A DNA stretch of 38,301 nucleotides from Rhizobium alarense (GTDB lineage: Bacteria; Pseudomonadota; Alphaproteobacteria; Rhizobiales; Rhizobiaceae): NCBI RefSeq assembly GCF_021555155.1, contig NZ_JAKGBU010000052.1:1-38301 (forward strand), written 5' to 3'. Positions 24,658 through 33,256 of the stretch are shown piece by piece. Under the pieces are notes generated by a model. It saw only the letters and a list, made by a program, of their open reading frames with translations. It was not told the DNA's origin and ran no database searches. Position 1 is the first letter of the stretch. The number at the start of each line of letters is the position of its first letter. Position numbers and translations under genes: made by a program.

Positions 24658-26544
24658 GTGGCGAACGCGAAGAAGACCGTATCGGCCGACACCAGCAATC
24701 CCCTGTCGACCCTCGTCAATCTCTGGCCCTATATGTGGCCGTCGGCCCGGCCGGACCTGAAGATGCGCGTCGTCTGGGCGACGGCCTTCCTGTTCGTCTC
24801 CAAGCTCGTGCTGCTGCTCGTGCCCTATTTCTTCAAATGGGCGACGGACGCGCTCGACGGGCGGGTCGACGCGGCGGACATCCTGCCGGCCTTCCTGCTC
24901 GGCGCCGTCATGCTGGTCATCGCCTACAACGCCGCGCGCATCCTGCAGGCGGGGCTCAACCAGCTGCGCGACGCGCTCTTTGCCAGCGTCGGGCAATATG
25001 CGGTGCGCCAGCTCGCCTACCGCACCTTCGTGCACCTGCACCGGCTGTCGCTGCGCTTCCACCTGGAGCGGCGCACCGGCGGCCTGTCGCGCGTCATCGA
25101 GCGCGGCACGAAGGGCATCGAGACGATCGTCCGCTTCACCATCCTCAACAGCGTGCCGACGGTCGTCGAGTTCGTGCTGACGGCAATCGTCTTCTGGTGG
25201 GGTTACGGCTTCAGCTATCTCGCCGTCACGGCGGTGACCGTCTGGCTCTACATCTGGTTCACGGTCAGGGCGAGCGACTGGCGCATCTCCATCCGCCGCT
25301 CGATGAACGACAGCGACACCGAGGCCAACACCAAGGCGATCGACTCGCTGCTGAACTTCGAGACGGTGAAGTATTTCGGCAACGAGGAGATGGAGGCGAA
25401 GCGCTTCGACCAGTCCATGGCGCGCTACGAGAAGGCGGCGACGCAGGTCTGGACCTCGCTCGGCTGGCTGAACTTCGGCCAGGCGCTGATCTTCGGCGCC
25501 GGCACGGCGATCATGATGGTCATGTCGGCGATGGCCGTTCAGCGCGGCGAGCAGACGATCGGCGATTTCGTCTTCGTCAATGCGATGCTGATCCAGCTCG
25601 CCATCCCGCTCAATTTCATCGGCTTCGTCTACCGCGAAATCCGCCAGGGACTGACCGACATCGAGCAGATGTTCGACCTCCTGGAGGTCGAGGAGGAGGT
25701 GAGGGATGCGCCGGACGCCAGGCCGCTCGTCATCGCGAACGGCGCGATCGCCTTCCGCGACGTGCATTTCGCCTATGATCCGGCCCGCCCGATCCTCAAG
25801 GGCATTTCCTTCGAGGTCCCGGCCGGCAAGACCGTCGCCGTCGTCGGGCCGTCCGGGGCGGGCAAGTCGACGCTGTCGCGGCTGCTCTACCGCTTCTACG
25901 ACGTGCAGGACGGGGCGATCACCGTCGACGGCCAGGACGTGCGCGACGTGACGCAGGCCTCGCTGCGGCAGGCGATCGGCATGGTGCCGCAGGACACGGT
26001 GCTCTTCAACGACACGATCGCCTACAACATCCGCTACGGGCGCCCCTCGGCGAGCGAGGCGGAGGTGAAGGCCGCCGCCGACGTGGCGCAGATTTCGGGC
26101 TTCATCACCCACCTGCCGGAGGGCTTCAAGTCGATGGTCGGCGAGCGCGGCCTGAAGCTCTCGGGCGGCGAGAAGCAGCGCGTCGCGATCGCCCGCACCA
26201 TCCTGAAGAGCCCGCCGATCCTCATCCTCGACGAGGCGACCTCGGCGCTCGACACGCGCACCGAGCAGGAGATCCAGGCCGCTCTCGACCTCGTCTCGAA
26301 GAACCGCACGACGCTCGTCATCGCCCACCGGCTGTCGACCGTCGTGTCGGCCGACGAGATCATCGTGCTCAAGGACGGCGGCATCGCGGAGCGCGGCACG
26401 CATGGCGACCTGTTGCGTCGCGGCGGCCTCTACGCCTCGATGTGGAGCCGCCAGCGCGAGGCGACGGAGGCGGAGGAATATCTGAAGCAGGTGCGCGAGA
26501 GCGACGAACTCGGCGTGGTAGTGCGCAAGGCGCCGGCAAGTTGA
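24658..26544 (+). CDS. Atm1-type ABC exporter
   Basis: A half-transporter of 628 residues: six transmembrane helices followed by an ATPase domain. The helix-loop TEANTKAIDSLLNFETVKYFGNEEMEAKRF is diagnostic of the Atm1/HMT1 (ABCB7-like) group, whose members export glutathione-linked or metal-thiol compounds. ATPase motifs: Walker A GPSGAGKST near 397, signature LSGGEKQRVAIA near 501, Walker B ILILDEATSALD near 521, then the H-loop IAHRLST. I start at GTG 24658 because GGAGG lies 5 bases before it; the frame is open from a TTG at 24613, which lacks a site. Heavy-metal or Fe-S related detoxification is inferred from the family. Confidence 0.9.
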   Translation: MANAKKTVSADTSNPLSTLVNLWPYMWPSARPDLKMRVVWATAFLFVSKLVLLLVPYFFKWATDALDGRVDAADILPAFLLGAVMLVIAYNAARILQAGLNQLRDALFASVGQYAVRQLAYRTFVHLHRLSLRFHLERRTGGLSRVIERGTKGIETIVRFTILNSVPTVVEFVLTAIVFWWGYGFSYLAVTAVTVWLYIWFTVRASDWRISIRRSMNDSDTEANTKAIDSLLNFETVKYFGNEEMEAKRFDQSMARYEKAATQVWTSLGWLNFGQALIFGAGTAIMMVMSAMAVQRGEQTIGDFVFVNAMLIQLAIPLNFIGFVYREIRQGLTDIEQMFDLLEVEEEVRDAPDARPLVIANGAIAFRDVHFAYDPARPILKGISFEVPAGKTVAVVGPSGAGKSTLSRLLYRFYDVQDGAITVDGQDVRDVTQASLRQAIGMVPQDTVLFNDTIAYNIRYGRPSASEAEVKAAADVAQISGFITHLPEGFKSMVGERGLKLSGGEKQRVAIARTILKSPPILILDEATSALDTRTEQEIQAALDLVSKNRTTLVIAHRLSTVVSADEIIVLKDGGIAERGTHGDLLRRGGLYASMWSRQREATEAEEYLKQVRESDELGVVVRKAPAS

Positions 26545-26566
26545 TGGTTGTTCTGCCGCTTTTTTG
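26534..26566 (+). terminator. Possible terminator of the Atm1-type gene
   Basis: CGGCA (26534-26538) and TGCCG (26554-26558) can form a short stem, followed by C and six T. The left arm lies in the last codons of the gene. The stem is only 5 bp, so the call rests on the T-run. Confidence 0.45.
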
Positions 26567-26574
26567 ATCCACCT

Positions 26575-26589
26575 ATGCGCCTGGCGCAT
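26575..26589. repeat. ATGCGC-CTG-GCGCAT inverted repeat
   Basis: Perfect 6-base arms with a 3-base centre, 120 bases upstream of the DUF1127 gene, in an otherwise plain gap. It could be a protein site for the micro-protein promoter or part of the preceding 3' end. A TTATAA (26634-26639) nearer the gene is the best -10 candidate, without a good -35. Confidence 0.4.
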
Positions 26590-26709
26590 GGGTGTGCCGC
26601 CTTCTTCGCGCTGCACAATTAAATCGGTTCAGGTTATAAAACTCCCATCGAAGCAACGAGGCGCCACGGACTGGCCGCCGGCTTCGAAAGCCCAGGAAAG
26701 GGGATCGAA

Positions 26710-26856
26710 ATGAACGTAGCACGCTCTTTCAGCAATTGGCGCAAGTACCGTCAGACGGTCACCGAGCTCGGCCGCATGTCCACCCGCGAACTGCAGGACC
26801 TCGGCATCGACCGCGCCGACATCCACCGCGTTGCGCGCGCCGCCGTCGGCCGTTAA
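26710..26856 (+). CDS. DUF1127 micro-protein
   Basis: A 48-residue frame, MNVARSFSNWRKYRQTVTEL then GRMSTRELQDLGIDRADIHRVARAAVGR, fits the DUF1127 (YjiS-like) family of small arginine-rich proteins. The conserved core is L-x-x-L/M-S/T-x-R-E-L-x-D-L-G-I-x-R-x-D-I. AAGGGG precedes the ATG. In Agrobacterium relatives such proteins have been linked to growth and phosphate or RNA-related regulation; which applies here is unknown. It is a monocistronic unit closed by a very strong terminator. It is easily missed because of its length. Confidence 0.88.
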   Translation: MNVARSFSNWRKYRQTVTELGRMSTRELQDLGIDRADIHRVARAAVGR

Positions 26857-26893
26857 GCACACGTGACATAGGCCGGATTCCACCGGCCGTTCG

Positions 26894-26930
26894 AAGCGCC
26901 CGCATCATCCGATCGGGCGCTTTTGTTTTG
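26894..26930 (+). terminator. Strong terminator of the DUF1127 gene
   Basis: AAGCGCCCG (26894-26902) and CGGGCGCTT (26914-26922) form a perfect 9-bp stem followed by TTTTGTTTTG. It ends the micro-protein transcript before the convergent VOC gene. Confidence 0.85.
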
Positions 26931-26966
26931 TGCGGGGTTCTCGCGCGCTGCCGTGCGGCAGCCGCT

Positions 26967-27446
26967 TCAGCCGCCCGGACCGGCAAAGAGAATCAGATTG
27001 CCGTCGGGATCGGACACGATGAAGGTCCTTGCGCCCCATGGCTGTGTCGTCAGTGCCTGATGGAAGTCGACACCCGCCGCCTGGTAGCCGCGGAACAGGT
27101 CGTCGACGGCGCTCGCGCCTGCGAGCGTGATCGCGGCCGACAGCAGTTCTTCGCGGCGCCGGATGTCTCCGACGAAGACCGGCTCATGCACGAGCCGCAG
27201 GCAGATCCGCGCCCGGTCCCGTTCCACGACCCCGTAGAATGGCGGATCGCCATAGCTGAAATCGACGGCGAAGCCGAGTTTTTGCGTGAAGAAGGCGACC
27301 GCCGCGGCGAAATCGGCCACAGCGAGGACGGCCTCCACGCCACTGAACACGGGCAGGCCCGGCGGTGAACCGCCCCTCCCGGGCGTGGCCCGCTCTTTCA
27401 GCTTCTGGAAATTGGACACGGGCGCGGCCACGGTTTCGCGTCGCAT
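26967..27446 (-). CDS. VOC-fold (glyoxalase/bleomycin-resistance-like) protein
   Basis: The 159-residue protein has a vicinal-oxygen-chelate fold: [47 protein letters not shown] in the first half and [30 protein letters not shown] in the second. The ending (F-x-V-x-D-P-D-G-N) is typical of the superfamily. Metal ligands are not obvious enough to claim enzyme activity; binding proteins and dioxygenases share this fold. The ATG at 27446 is preferred to the GTG at 27488, which would add a low-complexity lead. It runs opposite to psd. Confidence 0.85.
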   Translation of the reverse strand: MRRETVAAPVSNFQKLKERATPGRGGSPPGLPVFSGVEAVLAVADFAAAVAFFTQKLGFAVDFSYGDPPFYGVVERDRARICLRLVHEPVFVGDIRRREELLSAAITLAGASAVDDLFRGYQAAGVDFHQALTTQPWGARTFIVSDPDGNLILFAGPGG

Positions 27447-27642
27447 ATGGGCGCTGCCCCCGGTTTCCGCGGATGCGCCCGGCTTCACGCGGAACCTGCA
27501 TGCCCCGGCCGCGGATTGTCAATATCGCCGGGCGGCAGGACATGAGTTTGCCGTGCGGCCCCGTCTATTCGCCGCGCCGCATTGCTCCCGCCATCTTTTC
27601 ACGCTAGGTCGGGTGCCGACAAACACGAGGAGATGTCTGAAC

Positions 27643-28341
27643 ATGAGTTTGGTCGATACGGTGCGCAACACGTTCGTTCCCATCCATCGGGACGGCTGGA
27701 AGTTCGTGGCGGCCTTCTTCGTCGTCTCGCTGGTGCTCGGCCTCCTCTGGGAGCCGCTGATGTGGATCGGCTTCCTGCTGACGGCCTGGTGTGCCTATTT
27801 CTTCCGCGATCCCCAGCGCGTCACGCCGCAGGACGACGACATCGTCGTGAGCCCGGCCGACGGCCGCGTCTCGTCGATCGCGATGGTGACGCCGCCGGCC
27901 GAGCTGGAGCTCGGCAGCGACCCGATGCTGCGCATCTCGGTCTTCATGAATGTCTTCAACTGCCATGTGAACCGGGCACCGATGCGCGGCCGCGTCGCCC
28001 ATGTCGCCTATCGCGCCGGCAAGTTCCTGAATGCCGAACTCGACAAGGCAAGCCAGGAGAACGAGCGCAACGGCCTGGTGATCGAGACCGTGCACGGCCG
28101 CATCGGCGTCGTGCAGATCGCCGGCCTCGTCGCGCGGCGCATCGTCTGCTGGACGGCAATGAACGACAGCCTGGAAGTCGGCGAGCGCTTCGGCCTCATC
28201 CGCTTCGGCTCGCGCCTCGACGTCTTCCTGCCGGCCGGCGCCGAGTCCCGCGTCAGCCTCGGCCAGACGGCGATCGCCGGCGAAACGGTGCTTGCGGAAT
28301 TCGGCTCGACCAGGGGCCCGACCGTCAGCCGCCGCGGCTGA
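27643..28341 (+). CDS. psd: Phosphatidylserine decarboxylase proenzyme
   Basis: Psd decarboxylates phosphatidylserine to phosphatidylethanolamine at the inner membrane. Two hydrophobic segments (about residues 21-55) are followed by the barrel with [21 protein letters not shown] and GLVARRIVC. The self-cleavage site is FGSTRG, with S222 as the future pyruvoyl group, leaving a short alpha chain of 11 residues. The 232-residue size is that of the short Psd class found in Alphaproteobacteria. The start at 27643 ([14 protein letters not shown]) agrees with homologues, with GAGGAG 10 bases upstream; a long open frame further upstream is not part of it. pssA follows. Confidence 0.95.
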   Translation: MSLVDTVRNTFVPIHRDGWKFVAAFFVVSLVLGLLWEPLMWIGFLLTAWCAYFFRDPQRVTPQDDDIVVSPADGRVSSIAMVTPPAELELGSDPMLRISVFMNVFNCHVNRAPMRGRVAHVAYRAGKFLNAELDKASQENERNGLVIETVHGRIGVVQIAGLVARRIVCWTAMNDSLEVGERFGLIRFGSRLDVFLPAGAESRVSLGQTAIAGETVLAEFGSTRGPTVSRRG

Positions 28342-28385
28342 CGGACTTGGGCAGCCGGTAGACGACTCGAACGAAGCGAAAAGAG

Positions 28386-29231
28386 ATGGAAACGCCTTTC
28401 CCGCCCTATGAGCCGAACGGACCGAACGACGAGGCCCGCGGCCCACGGCTGCGTGAGATCCCGTTGCGGCTGATCGTGCCGAACGTCATCACCGTGCTTG
28501 CCATATGCGCCGGCCTGACGGGCATCCGCCTTGCCTTCGAGAACCGCTACGAGCTCGCGGTCGGCATGGTTCTGCTCGCCGCCTTCCTCGACGGTATCGA
28601 CGGCCGCATCGCGCGCCTCCTGAAGGCGACCTCGAAGTTCGGCGCGCAGATGGATTCGCTCGCCGACATCGTGAACTTCGGTGTCGCGCCGGCGCTGGTG
28701 CTCTATGTCTTCGTGCTCGACCAGGCGCGCTCCTTCGGCTGGATCGCCGCGCTGATCTACGCGATCGCGGCGGGTCTCAGGCTCGCGCGCTTCAACGTCA
28801 TGGCCGAGCGCGAGGTGAAGGCCTCCTGGCAGTCGGAATATTTCGTCGGCGTGCCGGCGCCGGCCGGCGCCATGCTCGTGCTGCTGCCGGTCTATGTCGG
28901 CTTTCTCGGGCTTGCGCCGAGCGCGCCCTACGCCGTCGCCGCCTCGATCTATACGGTCGCGATCGCCTTCCTGCTGGTGAGCCGCCTGCCGGTCTGGTCC
29001 GGCAAGTCCGAGGGCAGCCGCATCCGCCGCGACCTCGTTCTGCCGATCCTGCTGCTCGTCGTGCTCTATGTGGCGACGCTGATGAGTTTCACCTGGGAGA
29101 CGCTGGCGGTGACCGCCGTCGGCTACCTCCTGACGCTGCCCTTCGGTGCCCGCTCCTGGCAGAGGAAATACGGCGACTGGCCGGCCGATCCGGCCGATCC
29201 CGACGACCGGATCTCGCCGGAAGGGGAGTGA
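28386..29231 (+). CDS. pssA: Phosphatidylserine synthase PssA
   Basis: PssA makes phosphatidylserine from CDP-diacylglycerol and serine, the substrate for the psd product just upstream. The CDP-alcohol phosphotransferase motif D-G-x-x-A-R-x8-G-x3-D-x3-D is visible at FLDGIDGRIARLLKATSKFGAQMDSLADI near residues 70-95. About seven transmembrane segments fit the 281-residue membrane protein. It lies 44 bases after psd and is probably co-transcribed. It ends 6 bases before a convergent unknown gene. Confidence 0.95.
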   Translation: METPFPPYEPNGPNDEARGPRLREIPLRLIVPNVITVLAICAGLTGIRLAFENRYELAVGMVLLAAFLDGIDGRIARLLKATSKFGAQMDSLADIVNFGVAPALVLYVFVLDQARSFGWIAALIYAIAAGLRLARFNVMAEREVKASWQSEYFVGVPAPAGAMLVLLPVYVGFLGLAPSAPYAVAASIYTVAIAFLLVSRLPVWSGKSEGSRIRRDLVLPILLLVVLYVATLMSFTWETLAVTAVGYLLTLPFGARSWQRKYGDWPADPADPDDRISPEGE

Positions 29232-29237
29232 GGCGGG

Positions 29238-29861
29238 CTACAGCGGGCGAAGCACACCGGGCGGCAGAGGGCCGTCCTCCATGCCCATGGCGAAGCCCCA
29301 GGCGCCGAGTTGTTTCAGCGTCAGGGCAAATGCCTGGGGCGCCTGCGGGCTGTAGGGCCGGCATCGCGACATGTCCGGCAGTGGCCTGACCGGGCGGCCA
29401 AGCCACTTGTCCAGGATACGGCGATCTGCGAACAGCAGCTTGCGCAGGTTCACACCCCGGCGCAGCGCCGGCTTTTCATGCGGACCATGCGAGCGGTTCG
29501 CCCGCGGCGGCAAGCGGATGAGCAAGACATAACCAACGCCGAACCTGATTGCGATATTGCGCGCCAGCACGTGGTCGTAGTCCACCGCCCATGGAGTCGA
29601 CTTGAAGACCCTTCGCGCCGCGAAGCGATAGCCGGAATAGGTGGGGCGGACATAGACGAGACGCAGCGGACCCCGTTCGACGACAAAGGCGTTGCGCAGG
29701 TTGATCCCGCCGATCCGGTAGATTTCGCCGCCGAGATGCAGGGCCACTGCGCGCATGTCCGAGGCCCCCACCGGAATGTCGAGCCCCGCCAGGCCTTCGA
29801 GCCGCTGTCCGATCCAGCGCAAGCTGCCCGGCTCGACGATCTTCGCAAGGTTGACGGCCAT
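29238..29861 (-). CDS. Hypothetical protein, strongly initiated
   Basis: A 207-residue product not recognised as any family. It starts MAVNLAKIVEPGSLRWIGQRLEGLAGL and contains a beta-rich stretch, LHLGGEIYRIGGINLRNAFVVERGPLRLVYVRPTYSGYRFAARRVF, then an arginine-rich middle and a C-terminus with one cysteine in DMSRCRPYSPQ. No signal peptide or membrane segment. I start it at 29861 because a near-complete Shine-Dalgarno (GGAGGTGA) lies 6 bases upstream; the longer frame to 30002 has none. It stands alone between pssA and an SDR gene. Confidence 0.8.
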   Translation of the reverse strand: MAVNLAKIVEPGSLRWIGQRLEGLAGLDIPVGASDMRAVALHLGGEIYRIGGINLRNAFVVERGPLRLVYVRPTYSGYRFAARRVFKSTPWAVDYDHVLARNIAIRFGVGYVLLIRLPPRANRSHGPHEKPALRRGVNLRKLLFADRRILDKWLGRPVRPLPDMSRCRPYSPQAPQAFALTLKQLGAWGFAMGMEDGPLPPGVLRPL

Positions 29862-30026
29862 TTTCGTCACCTCCGGCGGGGTAAGGCGCGCCGTCGATGA
29901 CAGGACGGATCGCGGTGCAATGCGACCTTGCCACATCGGCGGTCCGCGACAAAGGCCGCACCGCTCAGTCGACACGAGGCGCGAAGCGTCAGCGTCGACC
30001 ACTCCCCGGCGATGTGCGTGAACTCG

Positions 30027-30767
30027 CTACTCCGGCAGCCGGTAGTCGACGATCTTCCTGTCCCGCACGATGAAGAGCTTGCCGGTCTCCGTCTGGCCGG
30101 GGCCGACGAGGGGGAGCAGCGTCGCCGCCACTTCGGACGGGTGCGGCAGGGTCGACGGATCTTCGCCGGGCACGGCCTGGGCGCGCATGGCGGTCCGGGT
30201 GGCGCCCGGATCGACGCTGAGGATGCGCAGCGGCAGCCGCTGGGTCTCGTGGGCCCAGGTGCGCGCCAGCGCCTCCACGGCGGCCTTGGAGGCGGAATAG
30301 GGCCCCCAGAACGGCTTGCATTTGTGGGCGGCGCCGGACGACAGGATCAGCGCGCGGCCCTGGTCGGATTTGACGAGCAGGGGCTCGACCGAGCGAATGA
30401 GCCGCCAGGTGGCCGTCACGTTGATCGCCATGACCTTTTCGAACACCTTCGCCTCGACATGGCCGATCGGCGAGATCGTGCCGAGCACGCCGGCGTTGGC
30501 GACGAGGATGTCGAGCTTGCCCCAGCGTTCGAAGATCGAGCCGCCGAGCCTGTCGATCGCCGCCATGTCGGCAAGGTCGAAGGGCACCAGCGTCGCGGTG
30601 CCGCCGACCGCCTGGATCGCGTCGTCGAGTTCCTCGAGCCCGCCGACCGTGCGGGCGCAGGCGACGACATGCGCGCCGGCTTTCGCCAGCTCGAGGGCGG
30701 TGAAATAGCCGATCCCGCGCGACGCGCCGGTGACCAGCGCGATGCGGTCCTTCAGGTCGATGCTCAT
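30027..30767 (-). CDS. SDR-family NAD(P)-dependent oxidoreductase
   Basis: A classical short-chain dehydrogenase of 246 residues: cofactor motif TGASRGIG at 14-21, NAG near residue 90, and catalytic S and Y-x3-K in LSSGAAHKCKPFWGPYSASKAA. The substrate is unknown. Rhizobial homologues sit next to purF, as here (12 bases from its stop), so co-transcription with cvpA-purF is likely. No membrane segment. Confidence 0.92.
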   Translation of the reverse strand: MSIDLKDRIALVTGASRGIGYFTALELAKAGAHVVACARTVGGLEELDDAIQAVGGTATLVPFDLADMAAIDRLGGSIFERWGKLDILVANAGVLGTISPIGHVEAKVFEKVMAINVTATWRLIRSVEPLLVKSDQGRALILSSGAAHKCKPFWGPYSASKAAVEALARTWAHETQRLPLRILSVDPGATRTAMRAQAVPGEDPSTLPHPSEVAATLLPLVGPGQTETGKLFIVRDRKIVDYRLPE

Positions 30768-30778
30768 GCTGCTGTCGA

Positions 30779-32272
30779 TTATCCGTTGCTGGCCAGAACC
30801 GAGACCTTCCGTCCCATCGTCTCGCCGTCCTTGTCAAGCAGGCGCGTCGGATAGTCGCCGGTGAAATAGTGGTCGGTGAACTGCGGACGGACCGGATTGC
30901 GGTCCTCGCCGCCGACGGCGCGGTAGAGCCCGCCGATCGACAGGAACTGCAGCGAATCCGCGCCGATGTAGCGGCACATGGCCTCGACGCCGTCATACTG
31001 GTTGGCGAGCAGCTTGTCGGCGTCCGGCGTGTCGATGCCGTAGAAGTCCGGGTAGAAGATCATCGGGCTGGCGACGCGGATATGCACCTCGCGCGCGCCG
31101 GCGTCGCGGATCATCTGCACGATTTTCAGCGACGTCGTGCCGCGCACGATGGAATCGTCGACGAGGATCACCCGCTTGCCCTCGATCATCGCGCGGTTGG
31201 CCGAGTGCTTCAGCTTCACGCCGAAGGCGCGGATCTGCTGCGTCGGCTCGATGAAGGTGCGGCCGACATAGTGGTTGCGGATGATGCCGTATTCGAAGGG
31301 AATGCCGCTTTCCTGCGCGTAGCCGAGCGCCGCCGGCGTGCCGCCGTCCGGCACCGGCACGACGACGTCGCCCTCGACGGGATGTTCCTTGGCGAGATTC
31401 ATCCCCATGTTCTTGCGCGCGACATAGACGCTGCGGCCGCCGACGACGGAATCCGGCCGGGCGAAATAGACATATTCGAAGAGGCAGAGGCGCTCGGGCA
31501 GCGGGTTGGTCGACTTGCGCGCCTCGATGGTGATCGAGCCGTCCGGCTGGACCTCGCAGATCACCACCTCGCCGTTTTCGACGTCGCGGATGAACTTGGC
31601 GCCGATGATGTCGAGCGCACAGGTCTCCGAGCAGAAGATCGGCTTGCCGTCCAGCTCGCCCATGACGAGCGGCCGGATGCCGGTCGGGTCGCGGGCGGCG
31701 ATCAGCTTCGTGCGCGTCACCGCGAGCATCGAATAGCCGCCCTCCATCTGGCGGATGGCGTCGATGAAGCGGTCGGTGGTCGAGGCGTAGCGCGAGCGGG
31801 CGACGAGATGCAGCACCACCTCGGTATCCGACGTCGACTGACAGATGGCGCCGCCGGCGATGAGCTGGCGCCTCAGTGTCAGGCCGTTGGTGAAATTGCC
31901 GTTGTGGGCGACGGCGATGCCGCCGACCTCCAGTTCCGCGAAGAGCGGCTGCACGTTCCGCAGCGCCACCTCGCCGGTGGTGGAGTAGCGGGTGTGGCCG
32001 ATCGCGATGTCGCCCGGCAGTTTCGCGAGCGTCGCCGGGTTCGTGTAGTGGTCGCCGACGAGCCCCATGTGCTTTTCGGTGTGGAACTGCTTGCCGTCGA
32101 AGCAGACGATGCCCGCCGCCTCCTGGCCACGGTGCTGCAGGGCGTGCAGGCCGAGCGCCGTCAGCGTGGCGGCGTCCGGATGGCCGAGGATGCCGAAGAC
32201 GCCGCACTCTTCATGAAGTGTGTCGCCGTCGAGGTCGTCGTCGTGGCGAACGGGGAACTGGAAATCGCTCAT
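30779..32272 (-). CDS. purF: Amidophosphoribosyltransferase PurF
   Basis: PurF makes phosphoribosylamine from PRPP and glutamine, the first committed step of purine synthesis. The 497-residue protein begins with a 22-residue propeptide; processing would expose the nucleophile C23 (HEECGVFG). The glutaminase residues follow in GIAHTRYSTTG and AVAHNGNF. The PRPP-binding loop VILVDDSIVRGTTS is near residue 370. It lies after cvpA and before an SDR gene. AAGGG lies 9 bases before the ATG. Confidence 0.96.
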   Translation of the reverse strand: MSDFQFPVRHDDDLDGDTLHEECGVFGILGHPDAATLTALGLHALQHRGQEAAGIVCFDGKQFHTEKHMGLVGDHYTNPATLAKLPGDIAIGHTRYSTTGEVALRNVQPLFAELEVGGIAVAHNGNFTNGLTLRRQLIAGGAICQSTSDTEVVLHLVARSRYASTTDRFIDAIRQMEGGYSMLAVTRTKLIAARDPTGIRPLVMGELDGKPIFCSETCALDIIGAKFIRDVENGEVVICEVQPDGSITIEARKSTNPLPERLCLFEYVYFARPDSVVGGRSVYVARKNMGMNLAKEHPVEGDVVVPVPDGGTPAALGYAQESGIPFEYGIIRNHYVGRTFIEPTQQIRAFGVKLKHSANRAMIEGKRVILVDDSIVRGTTSLKIVQMIRDAGAREVHIRVASPMIFYPDFYGIDTPDADKLLANQYDGVEAMCRYIGADSLQFLSIGGLYRAVGGEDRNPVRPQFTDHYFTGDYPTRLLDKDGETMGRKVSVLASNG

Positions 32273-32487
32273 TGCTGCAAGCCCTTGCTCGGAACGCTGT
32301 GGGTTTGATGGTTGTCCGGAATTCCGATGCCGGAAAAGGCCGCGCCGTGCGGGGATGCCGTGCCCCCGCCGTGTCTGCCCCGTCCGCTCTTCGTACCACG
32401 CCTATATGCGAATGCCCTAACGACTTTACCACCGAAGGCCGGCGGACTTCAGTGGCACGAGCCGTATTCTACCAAATTCGACGGCCT

Positions 32488-32512
32488 GTGCCCTCCTCAA
32501 TCCTGGGGGCAC
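32488..32512 (-). terminator. Possible hairpin after cvpA
   Basis: GTGCCC (32488-32493) and GGGCAC (32507-32512) are inverted arms just past the cvpA stop, with further pairing inside. No T-run follows in the minus direction, so it may instead be a 3'-end stabiliser in the 251-base cvpA-purF gap, which otherwise holds nothing clear. Confidence 0.3.
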
Positions 32513-32523
32513 GTCGCCTGCCG

Positions 32524-33114
32524 TCATCCGTTCGTCGCCGGAACCTCTTCCTCGGGTGTCGCCGGCGTTTCGCCGGCCGGTTCGCCCTCCTGGCCGGTGC
32601 CGATGCCCTTCAGCCGGTCGAGGATCGTCGCGTCGACGTCTTCCGGAAGCAGCGCGATCAGCCGCGTGCCGAGATTGTCGAGAAGCGGCTTCGCCTTGGC
32701 GCCCGTCACCCAGGTCGGCTGCTGGTTGATCGGGACGAGCCAGTTGAAGAACAGCATGGCGACGACGACGATCAGGATGCCGCGGGCCGCGCCGAACAGG
32801 AAGCCGAGCGTGCGGTCGAGCGCGCCGATGCGGCTGTCGATGATGAAGTCGGCGATCCGCATCGTGATGAAGGAGATGACGATGAGCGCCACGAGGAAGA
32901 CGACGGCGGCCGAGCCGATCATCGCGACCGTGTCGCTCGTCGTGTAGTCCTGCGCATAGGGCAGCAGCACCGGGTAGAGGAAGTAGGCGGCCGCCGCGGC
33001 ACCGACCCAGCTTGCGACCGACAGCACCTCGCGGGAGAAGCCCCGCACCATGGCGAGCACGGCGGAGAACAGCGCGACGCCGATGACGATGCCGTCGAGG
33101 ATGGTTATGGGCAT
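32524..33114 (-). CDS. cvpA: CvpA-family membrane protein
   Basis: CvpA is an inner-membrane protein named for colicin V production, in fact a conserved envelope protein often next to purF, as here. The 196-residue product has four transmembrane segments (about 5-25, 30-50, 63-88 and 100-125), with ARGF and GFLFGAARGILIVV as family marks. The C-terminal 70 residues are polar and acidic. Start at 33114 from homologues. The 142 bases to radA show no gene. Confidence 0.93.
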   Translation of the reverse strand: MPITILDGIVIGVALFSAVLAMVRGFSREVLSVASWVGAAAAAYFLYPVLLPYAQDYTTSDTVAMIGSAAVVFLVALIVISFITMRIADFIIDSRIGALDRTLGFLFGAARGILIVVVAMLFFNWLVPINQQPTWVTGAKAKPLLDNLGTRLIALLPEDVDATILDRLKGIGTGQEGEPAGETPATPEEEVPATNG

Positions 33115-33256
33115 GTTGTCCTACTCCAGACCGGAACTATTTCGGGCTCCCCGAGCGTCGGGCCGCGCCACCTTAACGGATCGGGCAGGCGGCGTCTCAA
33201 ATCGGATCATCGACAAGAGGCTGTTTCCACAAGGCGTTTTCAGAGATTCCCGTGCA

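Noticed and set aside
27286-27642. N-terminal extension of Psd by about 119 residues
   Set aside because: It lies opposite the VOC gene and its promoter region, and Psd homologues start at [13 protein letters not shown].
33136-33160. GGAAC followed by CGTC in the radA-cvpA gap as an EcfG promoter
   Set aside because: The spacer is 18 bases, the -10 is CGTC and not CGTT, and no plus-strand gene follows.
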